Part shown: piece by piece, positions 8,442-16,783 of the stretch
How the letters are laid out: every line of letters begins with the position of its first letter
Position numbering within the stretch: the stretch's first letter is position 1
Origin: an uncultured Myxococcales bacterium
GTDB taxonomy: Bacteria; Myxococcota_A; UBA9042
Assembly: GCA_903924465.1 (NCBI GenBank)
Contig: CAIYBN010000118.1
Location: 1-56,879, forward strand
DNA length: 56,879 nt
Reading direction: 5' to 3'
The notes under the pieces: model-generated
What the model was told of the DNA's origin: nothing
Databases searched by the model: none
The model's input: only the letters and a program-made list of their open reading frames with translations
Position numbers and translations under genes: made by a program

Positions 8442-10157
8442 ATGCACCACATTGCTTACGTGACCGCCGAAATCGGCTTGACGACCGCGATTCCGACCTA
8501 CTCCGGTGGTCTGGGGGTGCTCGCTGGTGACCACGTCAAAGCAGCAGCCGACCTCGGCGTTCCGCTGATCGGCGTGACGCTCTTCTACAAACGCGGCTAC
8601 GGCAAGCAGTCCGTCGATGCCTACGGCGATCAGCACCTGGACTTTCCGATGTGCGAGCCCAGCGACGTGCTGGAAGACACCGGCGTGCAAGTTGAAATGG
8701 CGTTTGAAGGCGAAACCGTGCGGATTCACGCGTGGAAGCGGCTGATTCAGGGTCGCGGCGGCCACACGGTGCCCGTGCTGTTCCTGGATACCGACATCGA
8801 CGGCAATTCGCCGGTGTGGCGGCCGGTGTCCAACTTGCTGTACGGCGGCAACAACCTCAACCGGTTGCGCCAGGAAGCGATTCTGGGCTTGGGCGGCTAT
8901 GAAGTCCTCAAAGCGATGGGCCTCACCGACGACTTGTCGGCGCACCTGAATGAAGGTCACACGGCGTTTTTTGCCGCGGCCCTGCTGCGCGATCTGGGCA
9001 GCGTGGAGGCGACCCGCAAGCGCGTGCACTTCACGACGCACACGCCGGTCGCGGCTGGTTACGACCGCTTTTCCCTGGCTGAAGTGCAACGCGTCGTGGG
9101 TAAGTACATTCCGCCGGACGTGGCGCGGCTGGGCGGCGAGAAAGAGCTGAACATGGCGTGGCTGGCGGCGGCGCTTGCAGATTCGGTGAACGGTGTGTCG
9201 GTCATCAACGCGCGGGTGGCGACGACGCTGTTCAAGGACGTCAAGATCGATGCGGTGACCAACGGCGTGCACTTTGACACGTGGGTCGCGCCGGAAATGG
9301 GCGCGCTGTACGATCACTATCTGCCGGGCTGGCGTTTCAAGCCGGAGCGGCTGCGCGATATTACCCTGGTGGATCCTGAGGATTTCGACCGCGCGCGGCG
9401 GCGGGCCAAGCGCGAGCTGATCGAGTACGCCAACGGCGAGACGCAGCTCGGCTTTGACTCGGATATCCTGACGCTGGGCTTTGCCCGCCGCGTGGCGCCC
9501 TACAAGCGCGCGACGTTGATTTTCTCGGACATCGATCGGCTTCTGGCGATGGGCCGCGGCAAGCTGCAGCTCCTGTTCGCCGGCAAAGCGCACCAGAACG
9601 ATGGCGAAGGTCGCAAGCTGGTCCGCGATCTCGTCGCATTGTCCCTGAAACTGCGTGGCGATTTGCGCGTGGGCTTTCTGCCCAACTACAACATGTGGCT
9701 CGGCCACAAGCTGACGGCCGGCGTCGATGTGTGGCTGAACAATCCGGTGCGGCCGCTGGAGGCGTGCGGCACATCGGGCATGAAGGCTGTGCTGAACGGC
9801 GTGCCCAACTTGTCGATTCTCGACGGCTGGTGGGCCGAAGGCTGCGTGGACGGCGTGAACGGCTGGGCGATCGGCCAGGACTGGGACCAACGGGACGACG
9901 AGCGGGACGCCAACGCCCTGTACGAATCGCTGGAAAAGCGTGTTTTGCCAGCGTATTATGGCGACACTGACACGTGGCGCTCGCTGCAGCGGGCTGCCAT
10001 CGCAACGGCGCCAGCGTTTTCCGCCGAACGGATGGTGCGCGAGTACGCCAGCCGATATTACAGGATTGGACTGCCCGATGACCATGGCCCATCTCGTGGC
10101 GCGCGAGCCACGCTGTCGGGCATCATCGTGCCACTTCCCTCGGGGCGCCCCTCATGA
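8442..10157 (+). CDS. glgP: Alpha-glucan (glycogen/maltodextrin) phosphorylase, GT35, short form
   Basis: A 571-residue phosphorylase that releases glucose-1-phosphate from alpha-1,4-glucans using PLP. The N-terminus has the nucleotide/sugar-binding lead AEIGLTTAIPTYSGGLGVLAGD. 'HLNEGHTAFF' and 'HFTTHTPVAAGYDRF' are typical of the short bacterial/archaeal type. The PLP lysine lies in EACGTSGMKAVLNG, followed by NLSILDGWWAEG. This type is shorter than the animal enzyme (about 840 residues). The start is the ATG at 8442, five bases after GGAG; the GTG at 8439 is too close. The last four bases overlap the start of the GMC oxidoreductase gene, so the two are translationally coupled. Confidence 0.92.
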   Translation: MHHIAYVTAEIGLTTAIPTYSGGLGVLAGDHVKAAADLGVPLIGVTLFYKRGYGKQSVDAYGDQHLDFPMCEPSDVLEDTGVQVEMAFEGETVRIHAWKRLIQGRGGHTVPVLFLDTDIDGNSPVWRPVSNLLYGGNNLNRLRQEAILGLGGYEVLKAMGLTDDLSAHLNEGHTAFFAAALLRDLGSVEATRKRVHFTTHTPVAAGYDRFSLAEVQRVVGKYIPPDVARLGGEKELNMAWLAAALADSVNGVSVINARVATTLFKDVKIDAVTNGVHFDTWVAPEMGALYDHYLPGWRFKPERLRDITLVDPEDFDRARRRAKRELIEYANGETQLGFDSDILTLGFARRVAPYKRATLIFSDIDRLLAMGRGKLQLLFAGKAHQNDGEGRKLVRDLVALSLKLRGDLRVGFLPNYNMWLGHKLTAGVDVWLNNPVRPLEACGTSGMKAVLNGVPNLSILDGWWAEGCVDGVNGWAIGQDWDQRDDERDANALYESLEKRVLPAYYGDTDTWRSLQRAAIATAPAFSAERMVREYASRYYRIGLPDDHGPSRGARATLSGIIVPLPSGRPS

Positions 10158-11812
10158 TTCAGGATGCTTGGCTCGTACCGGACCCTGCGACGCTGCCCGT
10201 TGATGCAGAAGGCTTCCACGCCGACGTCATCGTCATCGGCTCCGGTTTTGGTGGCTCCGTTTCCGCCCTGCGGCTGACGGAAAAGGGCTATAAAGTCCTG
10301 GTGATCGAGCGCGGCAAACGCTGGAAGCCCGACGATTTTCCCAAGACCAACTGGAACGTCCGCAAGTCGATGTGGGCGCCGGCGCTCGGCTGTTTCGGCA
10401 TCCTGCGCTTGTCTCTGCTGGACGACGTGATGGTGCTGTCCGGCGCGGGCGTGGGCGGCGGAAGCTTGGTCTACGCCAACACGCTGCTGATTCCGCCGCC
10501 GCCGTTCTTCGGCGATCCGCAGTGGGCCGGCATGGTCGACGACTGGCAGGCCGAGTTGGCCGGGCACTATCGCACCGCGCAGCGCATGCTTGGCGCCACG
10601 CCGAATCCGGTCTTTGGCCCCGCCGATCGCGTCCTCCAGGACATCGCCGAGGAAATGGGCCGCGGTCACACGTTCAAGGCTACCGACGTCGGTGTGTATT
10701 TTGGCGAGTCCGGCCAGACGGCGCCCGACCCATATTTTGCCGGCGAAGGCCCCGAACGCACCGGTTGCATCCAATGCGGCGCGTGCATGACCGGCTGCAA
10801 ACACGGCGCCAAGAACACGTTGGACAAGAACTACCTCTACCTCGCCTGTGCCAAAGGCGCCCGCGTCGTGCCGGAGCGCGAGGTGATCGGTTTGTCCTGC
10901 GTCGGTGGACCAGATGCGCGCGGCAGCCAGGGCTGGAATCTGCAATTGCGCCCGGCAATCGGCCTGAAACGGCTGTTCGGCGGCCAGCACACGCTGCGCG
11001 CCCGTCAGGTGGTGTGCGCCGCGGGCGTCATGGGCACGCTGCCTCTGCTGATGCGTTCGCACGAGGTCGGCAGCTTGCCGCATCTCCCCGCGACGCTCGG
11101 CGGTCATTTGCGCACGAACTCGGAAGCCATCACGGGCGCGATGTCCGGCGGCGGCGGCACGGATTACTCCAAAGGCGTGGCGATCACGTCCGGCGCGTTC
11201 TTTGATGAGCACACCCACATCGAGGTCGTCCGCTACGGCGAAGGTAACGATGCCCTGAGTCTGCTCGCGACGTTGCTGACCGACGGTGGCGGCAAAGTGC
11301 CGCGGCCCTTGCGCTGGATCTGGACTTGCCTGATGCATCCGATTCAGTTGGCCCGCAGCTTCTGGAAATTTGGCTGGGCGCGCGGCGGCATCATTTTGCT
11401 GGTGATGCAAACGCTCGACAACTCGCTGAATGCGGTATGGAAACGCTCGCGGTTCCTGCCTTGGCAAAAGACGCTGCGGACCGAGCGGCCCGCGGGTGCG
11501 CCGGCGAATCCGACGTACATTGCGATCGGCAACGAGGTCGCGCGGCGGACGGCGAAGCGCACGGGCGGCGTCGCGATGAGCGCGTTGAATGAAGTGTTAC
11601 TGGACATTCCGACCACCGCGCACATCCTGGGCGGCTGCGCGATCGGTCCAGAAGGCAAAGGCGTGGTCGACGGCCAAAACCGCGTCTACGGCTACCAGGG
11701 CTTGCGGATCTGCGACGGCTCGGTCGTGCCGGCCAACCTGGGCGTGAACCCGAGCTTGACGATCACCGCGCTGACCGAGCACGCCATGGCCAGCGTGCCG
11801 CAAAAAGTCTAG
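10154..11812 (+). CDS. FAD-dependent GMC oxidoreductase with a CxxC-type cysteine cluster
   Basis: A 552-residue oxidoreductase of the glucose-methanol-choline family, closest in style to cholesterol oxidases and related alcohol oxidases. The Rossmann motif VIGSGFGGSVSALRL binds FAD. The catalytic His is probably in TTAHILGGC and the Asn in NPSLTITALTEHAM near the C-terminus. Residues around CIQCGACMTGCKHGAKNTLD carry four closely spaced cysteines, a feature seen in a branch of this family; whether they bind a metal or cluster is not settled by sequence. It begins with ATGA overlapping the phosphorylase stop. Its TAG overlaps the stop of the convergent 41-residue gene in a shared CTAG at 11809-11812. 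Confidence 0.88.
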   Translation: MIQDAWLVPDPATLPVDAEGFHADVIVIGSGFGGSVSALRLTEKGYKVLVIERGKRWKPDDFPKTNWNVRKSMWAPALGCFGILRLSLLDDVMVLSGAGVGGGSLVYANTLLIPPPPFFGDPQWAGMVDDWQAELAGHYRTAQRMLGATPNPVFGPADRVLQDIAEEMGRGHTFKATDVGVYFGESGQTAPDPYFAGEGPERTGCIQCGACMTGCKHGAKNTLDKNYLYLACAKGARVVPEREVIGLSCVGGPDARGSQGWNLQLRPAIGLKRLFGGQHTLRARQVVCAAGVMGTLPLLMRSHEVGSLPHLPATLGGHLRTNSEAITGAMSGGGGTDYSKGVAITSGAFFDEHTHIEVVRYGEGNDALSLLATLLTDGGGKVPRPLRWIWTCLMHPIQLARSFWKFGWARGGIILLVMQTLDNSLNAVWKRSRFLPWQKTLRTERPAGAPANPTYIAIGNEVARRTAKRTGGVAMSALNEVLLDIPTTAHILGGCAIGPEGKGVVDGQNRVYGYQGLRICDGSVVPANLGVNPSLTITALTEHAMASVPQKV

Positions 11813-11934
11813 ACCGTGCGCTTGGCCTTTTCGATCGCCGGTTGATAGCGCTTCTTGCGCCACCAACTCCGCGCCATCTGGCCGATGCGGACGACAAACA
11901 AGATCGTCCCCAGAATTCCCAAAATACCCGTCAT
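11809..11934 (-). CDS. 41-residue single-span membrane protein
   Basis: A short gene not easily found by size filters. It starts with ATG one base after the stop of the amidotransferase gene (TGA-A-ATG) and ends in a CTAG that it shares with the convergent oxidoreductase gene. The protein begins MTGILGILGTILFVVRIGQM, a hydrophobic helix, followed by a basic tail (ARSWWRKKRYQPAIEKAKRTV). It would be an N-terminally anchored inner-membrane peptide with the basic tail in the cytoplasm. The tight spacing argues that it is translated by coupling. The function is unknown. Confidence 0.6.
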   Translation of the reverse strand: MTGILGILGTILFVVRIGQMARSWWRKKRYQPAIEKAKRTV

Positions 11935-11935
11935 T

Positions 11936-12556
11936 TCAATCCACTCCTTGACGCATCAGCCACCGAATGGCCGCTTGCGCCAACTGCGCGCCTGCTGGCG
12001 TTCCCACGCTCTCCGGATGGAACTGCACCGATTCGCACTGCCACTTTTCGCTCCGTAGCCCCATGACCAACCCATCCTCCAGCCACGCCGTCACGGCCAT
12101 GTCCAGCGGCAGCGACGGCCGATCCACCGTCAGGCTGTGGTAACGCATCGCCTGAAAGGGCAGCGGCAGCGCGCGAAACAGCGCCTGCCCGTCGTGATGG
12201 ATGAGAGCCTGCCGACCGTGAATGGGTTCCGGCGCTGGCACAATCTGGCCACCGAGCGCGACTGCGAGCGCCTGATGGCCCAGACACACGCCCCAGATCG
12301 GCACTTTGCCCAGCACCGACCGCAGCCACGGCACGAGCTGTCCCGCGTCTTCAGGCGCGTTGGGGCCCGGTGAAATCACAAACGCGTCGGGCAGTTCGCA
12401 TCGCAGCGCGGCCAGGTTCGCATCCGTGTTGCGCACGACGTTCAGATCGACCGGGATCCCTGCCACCTTCGCCGCACCGACCAGCAAGTCCGCGAGATTC
12501 CAAGTGAACGAGTCGTGGTTATCGACCAACACGAGCCGTTTGACCGCGTTCGCCAT
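11936..12556 (-). CDS. pabA: Glutamine amidotransferase subunit of anthranilate/aminodeoxychorismate synthase
   Basis: A 206-residue class I glutamine amidotransferase. It frees ammonia from glutamine for the chorismate-using partner. DNHDSFTWNLADLL is the family lead; GVCLGHQALAVALGG holds the nucleophile Cys; QFHPESVGTPAG holds the His and Glu of the triad. The start is the ATG at 12556, with AGGG upstream; the TTG at 12583 sits right after the stop of the preceding gene and has no site. No trpE, trpD or pabB is present in the window, so PabA and TrpG cannot be told apart by context. It lies 23 bases after the caspase-like lipoprotein gene and one base before the 41-residue gene. Confidence 0.88.
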   Translation of the reverse strand: MANAVKRLVLVDNHDSFTWNLADLLVGAAKVAGIPVDLNVVRNTDANLAALRCELPDAFVISPGPNAPEDAGQLVPWLRSVLGKVPIWGVCLGHQALAVALGGQIVPAPEPIHGRQALIHHDGQALFRALPLPFQAMRYHSLTVDRPSLPLDMAVTAWLEDGLVMGLRSEKWQCESVQFHPESVGTPAGAQLAQAAIRWLMRQGVD

Positions 12557-12579
12557 CGAACTGCCCTGTTTCCGCGCGG

Positions 12580-15255
12580 TCAATCGACCGTGACTTCATC
12601 CAACAAGATGACGGTGTCGTAGATCGAATCGCCTTTGTCGGTGGCAAAAAACTTGAGGTTGACCTTCTTGTCGATGCCCGACAGCGCGCTGACGTCGTTG
12701 CAGGTCTTTTGCCAAGGCGTCATCCAGACATCGCCCTGATCAAAGCCCACATCCGCCTTCGTCAGCGTCTTCCACTGCTGGCCGCACTTGCAGGATGCGC
12801 TGCCGGGATCGCATGGCGACTTGCCGCCGCAGTCATACGGGCAGAGTTGGTCAATCCACACGTCGGTCATGGTGATTTGGCCGGAATCGGCAGTCAGCGT
12901 GGCACGGAATTCGTCCATGTACGAGGAACCGCACCATTCGATGAACTCCTCGCTGTAGAATTTCCAGAAATAGCACAGGTTCTGTTTGTTCTTGCCGACG
13001 CAAAACGGCTGTTCCAGCGAGCCGTTGTCGGTGGTGAAACCCAGGCCGGTGGAAATGATGCCCATGAACTTGCCGGCGACCGGACCGGTGCCGCCCAGAC
13101 GCGAAACGACGCGGCCGTCGCCGACCGGCTTCCAGCCCGTCACTTTGCCATTGTCCCAACTGGGGTTGATGAGGTTCACGTCGTTGGCGTTGGCGGCGCT
13201 GTCGCCGTACATCCGCAGGCGCGCGCCGGGATGCGCGGGGTCGTCGCCAGGAACGATAGCCTGCAGCACGCTCAAGCCGCTGTTGATCATGCCGTCGAAC
13301 ACACCCCAGCCTTTCTCGTAGGCGTAACTGGCGCTGATGTAGTCCGAGTAGCCGACGACCGCAGCGGCGCCGGCAGCGATGAACTGCAGCGCCATCGAGC
13401 CGTTGTACATCGACCGGCAAGCGCCGAGGTAGACGATCGATGCGGGAAATGTCTCCGGCGAATGGCGACGCACAAAGGCGGGGAGAAAGCCGTAGGTGAG
13501 GTTACCGATGACAACGCGGCCGGTCATGATGTCGGCTTGCGTATAATCGACGCAAACGCCGCCGTTCATGGACGTCTTGACGCAGGTCTCGGTCGGTTTG
13601 CAGCCGCTGCTGCTCTTGTCACAGCTGCCGCTGCTGACCGAAAGGGCACTGCAATCGACCTGCTCGCCTGACCACAGGACTTCCTGCGACCCCAAATGTT
13701 CCCAAGCCAGCGCCTTCTTGGCGTCGATATCCATGGTCTGAAACAGGGAATCGCCGTGGCCCGTGATGGCGACGATGCCGTAGCTGGACGCCTGCCGGTA
13801 ATACTTGAGCAAGGCGGCCTTGTCCGTGTAGGAATCGACCGCAAATGGCGGACATTGCTTGGCATTCAGAGCCTTGGCTGCGGCGGCCGCTTCGTCACCA
13901 CCGGCTGCGGCAAATTCCGTGGCGAACGGCGCCAGCGCGAGCGCGCGTCGTGTGCCCACGGAGTGCGTGGGCAACGCCGCGCCGTCGCCCACAGGCGGTC
14001 CACCGGCACCGCGCAGACCCGTGGACGCCAGATTCAGCGCGCCAACGCGACCAGATTTGTAGCGAATCCACACGTTACCGCCATCGGTCGCAGCCGCTTC
14101 CGCAACCGTCGCATCGGCTTGCAGGGTCGCGAGTGCGGCCGCCAGCGCCGTGGCCGAATCCGCACCGCCGGTCACCGCCGTCTTGTAGTCCCCGCTGACC
14201 TTCTGTTGTAAGCCGCTGATCGCACTGCATTCTGTCTGGGAAAAATGCGCGACGGCATCGACTTCTGCGACCGGCGAGAGCGCCTGGTAGGTCGTCACGG
14301 TCGAACCACTCAGTTTCACGCTGACGGTCGCTTGCACCCGGAATCGGTAGGTCTTGGGCGCGCTGGCCGTCAGTGACAGGCACGTCGAGTAGACGCTGTC
14401 CTTTTGCGCGTCGTCGCAATTGCCGCCGTTGCCGTTGTCCTGCAGCTTGTCGTAGGCCTGAATCATCTTTCCGGATTCATCGACCTCGATCAGCTGGATC
14501 GTCGTCGGATCCACCACGCTGTTCGCCGCCGCCGCGCCCGGCACCGACATGCCGACGACGAGCGTTGCCGTTTCGCCAACGAAGATCGCGTTGGGCGAAA
14601 TGATCGGCGGACCATCGAAGGAAAACAATGGATTGTACGTCAGGTGCATCGAATCGGACGCCGTCTGCGCGCCCTTCGTCGCCGTGACCGTCAGCAGGTT
14701 GTCGCCCTGATCGAGCGTCAGGATGTCGCTTTGCCAGAACTCGTCACACGTCAGCGGGGCCGGCGCAATACCGCAGATGACGCCCTTGGTGCCGTTGCCC
14801 GCCGACCACTCAATCTTGTCTGGATGCCCCCAAGCGACGCCCGATACGGCTGCGCTGGCGCCCTCGTTCTGCGCCCAATCGCGGCCGCTCGGCCCGAGGA
14901 TTTTGATGAGCAATTCGCTGTAGTCGTCCGGGGAAACCGCGCTGTCGCCGTCTTTCTTGGATGCCGCATCCGCATCACCGCTTATCGGCGCATCACCGGG
15001 GTTGACAGCATCCGAGTCGCCCACAACGGTATCGGGCACATCCGTGCTGCTGTCCGGGCCGACGCTGTCGTTGAAGGTGTCCTGGTCCGTGACCGCATCC
15101 GAATCCGGAACCGCATCGCTGGCCGCCGCATCCCAACCGTTACCCGACGCCGTCGTTCCGCCCGAACAACCTGCCGCACCGGCCAAGAGCAAGGCCGTGA
15201 GTGCAACAACCCGACTGGATATTGAGGTTGCGGACCGAGGAATCAAACGAAACAT
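12580..15255 (-). CDS. Large lipoprotein with caspase-fold (clan CD-like) catalytic motifs
   Basis: An 891-residue lipoprotein. GGAGG lies eight bases before the ATG. The signal peptide ends in the lipobox LAGAAGC (Cys30), followed by an Asp/Ser-rich stalk to about residue 108. Residues 110-340 look like beta-sandwich modules. From about 395 to 650 the chain has the marks of a caspase/CHAT/gingipain fold: a strand followed by His (VAITGHGDSLF, His500) and a strand followed by Cys (VYLGACRSMYNGS, Cys613), then QFIAAGAAAVVGYSDYIS, as in CHAT domains. A cysteine-rich insertion lies between the two. The C-terminal 230 residues may be a carbohydrate-binding-like or discoidin-like sandwich. A surface protease role is inference. 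It heads a minus-strand unit with the amidotransferase gene. Confidence 0.75.
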   Translation of the reverse strand: MFRLIPRSATSISSRVVALTALLLAGAAGCSGGTTASGNGWDAAASDAVPDSDAVTDQDTFNDSVGPDSSTDVPDTVVGDSDAVNPGDAPISGDADAASKKDGDSAVSPDDYSELLIKILGPSGRDWAQNEGASAAVSGVAWGHPDKIEWSAGNGTKGVICGIAPAPLTCDEFWQSDILTLDQGDNLLTVTATKGAQTASDSMHLTYNPLFSFDGPPIISPNAIFVGETATLVVGMSVPGAAAANSVVDPTTIQLIEVDESGKMIQAYDKLQDNGNGGNCDDAQKDSVYSTCLSLTASAPKTYRFRVQATVSVKLSGSTVTTYQALSPVAEVDAVAHFSQTECSAISGLQQKVSGDYKTAVTGGADSATALAAALATLQADATVAEAAATDGGNVWIRYKSGRVGALNLASTGLRGAGGPPVGDGAALPTHSVGTRRALALAPFATEFAAAGGDEAAAAAKALNAKQCPPFAVDSYTDKAALLKYYRQASSYGIVAITGHGDSLFQTMDIDAKKALAWEHLGSQEVLWSGEQVDCSALSVSSGSCDKSSSGCKPTETCVKTSMNGGVCVDYTQADIMTGRVVIGNLTYGFLPAFVRRHSPETFPASIVYLGACRSMYNGSMALQFIAAGAAAVVGYSDYISASYAYEKGWGVFDGMINSGLSVLQAIVPGDDPAHPGARLRMYGDSAANANDVNLINPSWDNGKVTGWKPVGDGRVVSRLGGTGPVAGKFMGIISTGLGFTTDNGSLEQPFCVGKNKQNLCYFWKFYSEEFIEWCGSSYMDEFRATLTADSGQITMTDVWIDQLCPYDCGGKSPCDPGSASCKCGQQWKTLTKADVGFDQGDVWMTPWQKTCNDVSALSGIDKKVNLKFFATDKGDSIYDTVILLDEVTVD

Positions 15256-15353
15256 TGCGGTGCCTCCGGGGCGCTGGGACCAAACGAGTCAGCGTACCCA
15301 ACCCCGAACTGACAGGCAAGCACAAAGGGCCGAAAAACCGCGCAGTGTTGCGA

Positions 15354-16472
15354 TCAGCCTCCCGTCGCCGGGACGACCGGCAGCGCGGTGTCAAAGCGTT
15401 CCACCAGAAGCGGCGCGTGCGGCACAGGTGCGTGAAAACATTCACCGTCCAAGGTGTATGGCCCCGTCAGACGCATCTCATGTGCGATGGCGAGATCGAC
15501 CAGACCCGCGCCACCGCGTTCGGACATGAGCGCGGGCAACATCGCGACCAGCCGCCGAGGCACCGTCTCCTCGACCACCCGCACCGCAAAGCCGGGCGCA
15601 CCAAGCGGGCGACGAATGGCCCGCACTGCGCCGATCGCCAGCGTCAAATCCGCAGTCGCCGCTGTGACGCCGCCATAGGTCTGCCAGTGCCGTCCATCGA
15701 CGTCCAGATCCGTGTACGGCCCCAGTTTCCACGACTCCTGACGCCAAAGCGAACTGCCAAACACGGCGCCGCGGCTGAATTCGAAGAGGAAACGCGAGAG
15801 TCCGAGATAGCCGGCGCCAAAGCGGCTGTACAGTTCCAACGCGTGGTAGGCGAGCTCAGAGCCGAAAACAAAGCCGAGTCGCGGTGTTTCGTCTTGCCAA
15901 CGGACCTGCAGCATCGGCACCGGCCGAATGGGCACGCGCGAAAGCAGTCCGTGGCCGAAATCGCGCTGGAACTGGCGGAGGGTCTCCTCCGGCGGACCGT
16001 GGATCGCGACGGAACGCCCGACGATATTCAACGTGCCTCCGTTCAGAATGAGCACGCGCGGCCAGGGCGGCACTTCACCGGTGTTGCGCAGGGTTGCCTG
16101 CGCCAACTGCCACAGCGCATTCACCGCGTGGTGCAGCGAACCGTCGCCGCCCGCAATCGCCAGGACGTTGACGCCCAGCTCTCCGACCAGCCGGGCGATG
16201 GCGCGCTGAAGCGACGCAAGGTCGCGCGTCTCCGCGTACAAGCCCGGTCCCACGAGTGCGGCGAGCGCCGCCCGCTTGCCGGCACGCTTCAACCGGCTCG
16301 CCCGCGGATTGACAACGACCCCAAGCCGCACTGTCGCATCGGGTAGACACGCAGCATGCCGCTGTGCCAGTCCCGCCGCCGATGCCGTTTGTTCGATGGG
16401 ATCCTGCACCACCACGACGACGCCTCCGCGGCGCGTTGTCGCACAGATCGCCGTCGCTTGCCATGGGGCCAA
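15354..16472 (-). CDS. Diacylglycerol-kinase-family lipid kinase
   Basis: A 372-residue enzyme with the DAGK catalytic fold. RLGVVVNPRASRLKRAGKR is the N-terminal strand and phosphate loop. AIAGGDGSLHHAVNAL is the GGDGT-like nucleotide motif (Ser in place of Thr). ILNGGTLNIVG is the second conserved motif; Leu-Asn matches the usual GTxN (here GGTLN). It probably phosphorylates a lipid such as diacylglycerol or a sphingoid base at the inner membrane. The first 45 residues look like a poor match to the family and no strong ribosome binding site precedes the ATG, so the true start may lie further in. The gene is divergent from the FHA protein gene. Confidence 0.82.
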   Translation of the reverse strand: MAPWQATAICATTRRGGVVVVVQDPIEQTASAAGLAQRHAACLPDATVRLGVVVNPRASRLKRAGKRAALAALVGPGLYAETRDLASLQRAIARLVGELGVNVLAIAGGDGSLHHAVNALWQLAQATLRNTGEVPPWPRVLILNGGTLNIVGRSVAIHGPPEETLRQFQRDFGHGLLSRVPIRPVPMLQVRWQDETPRLGFVFGSELAYHALELYSRFGAGYLGLSRFLFEFSRGAVFGSSLWRQESWKLGPYTDLDVDGRHWQTYGGVTAATADLTLAIGAVRAIRRPLGAPGFAVRVVEETVPRRLVAMLPALMSERGGAGLVDLAIAHEMRLTGPYTLDGECFHAPVPHAPLLVERFDTALPVVPATGG

Positions 16473-16783
16473 CGGTCAGCTGCCGTCTGGTCGGTGCCAC
16501 TTCAAAGGACAGCGCCGCGCCAGTGCGCGGAAAAATGAGACGTAACGGCCGCGACGTCGACCATCGTCGCGCGCCGCGCATCCTGCTGCTTTCAGGCGCT
16601 TTTTTCGACGATTCTCTGCGCCCATCCGCGACGACGATGCCCGAAATGTCAGGTTGCTTGCGTTTGGAAGTCATCCTGATAGATTGCGCTTCGGTTCGAC
16701 GCACCGACAATCGGCCCATGGGGGTGACGTGCGGTTCGACGACCTGCGGTGGGTCGCGGTGGCGGCTGAGGGTTCGAGCGCTG
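16473..16783. other. Divergent intergenic region
   Basis: About 310 bases between the lipid kinase (minus) and the FHA gene (plus). Promoters for both should be here. A possible plus-strand pair is TTGCGT at 16658-16663 and TAGATT at 16680-16685 with a 16-base spacer; it is weak. No coding sequence is supported. Confidence 0.4.

Noticed and set aside
11936..12556. Naming the amidotransferase TrpG
   Set aside because: No other tryptophan gene is nearby. PabA is preferred only because it often stands alone; the sequence does not decide.
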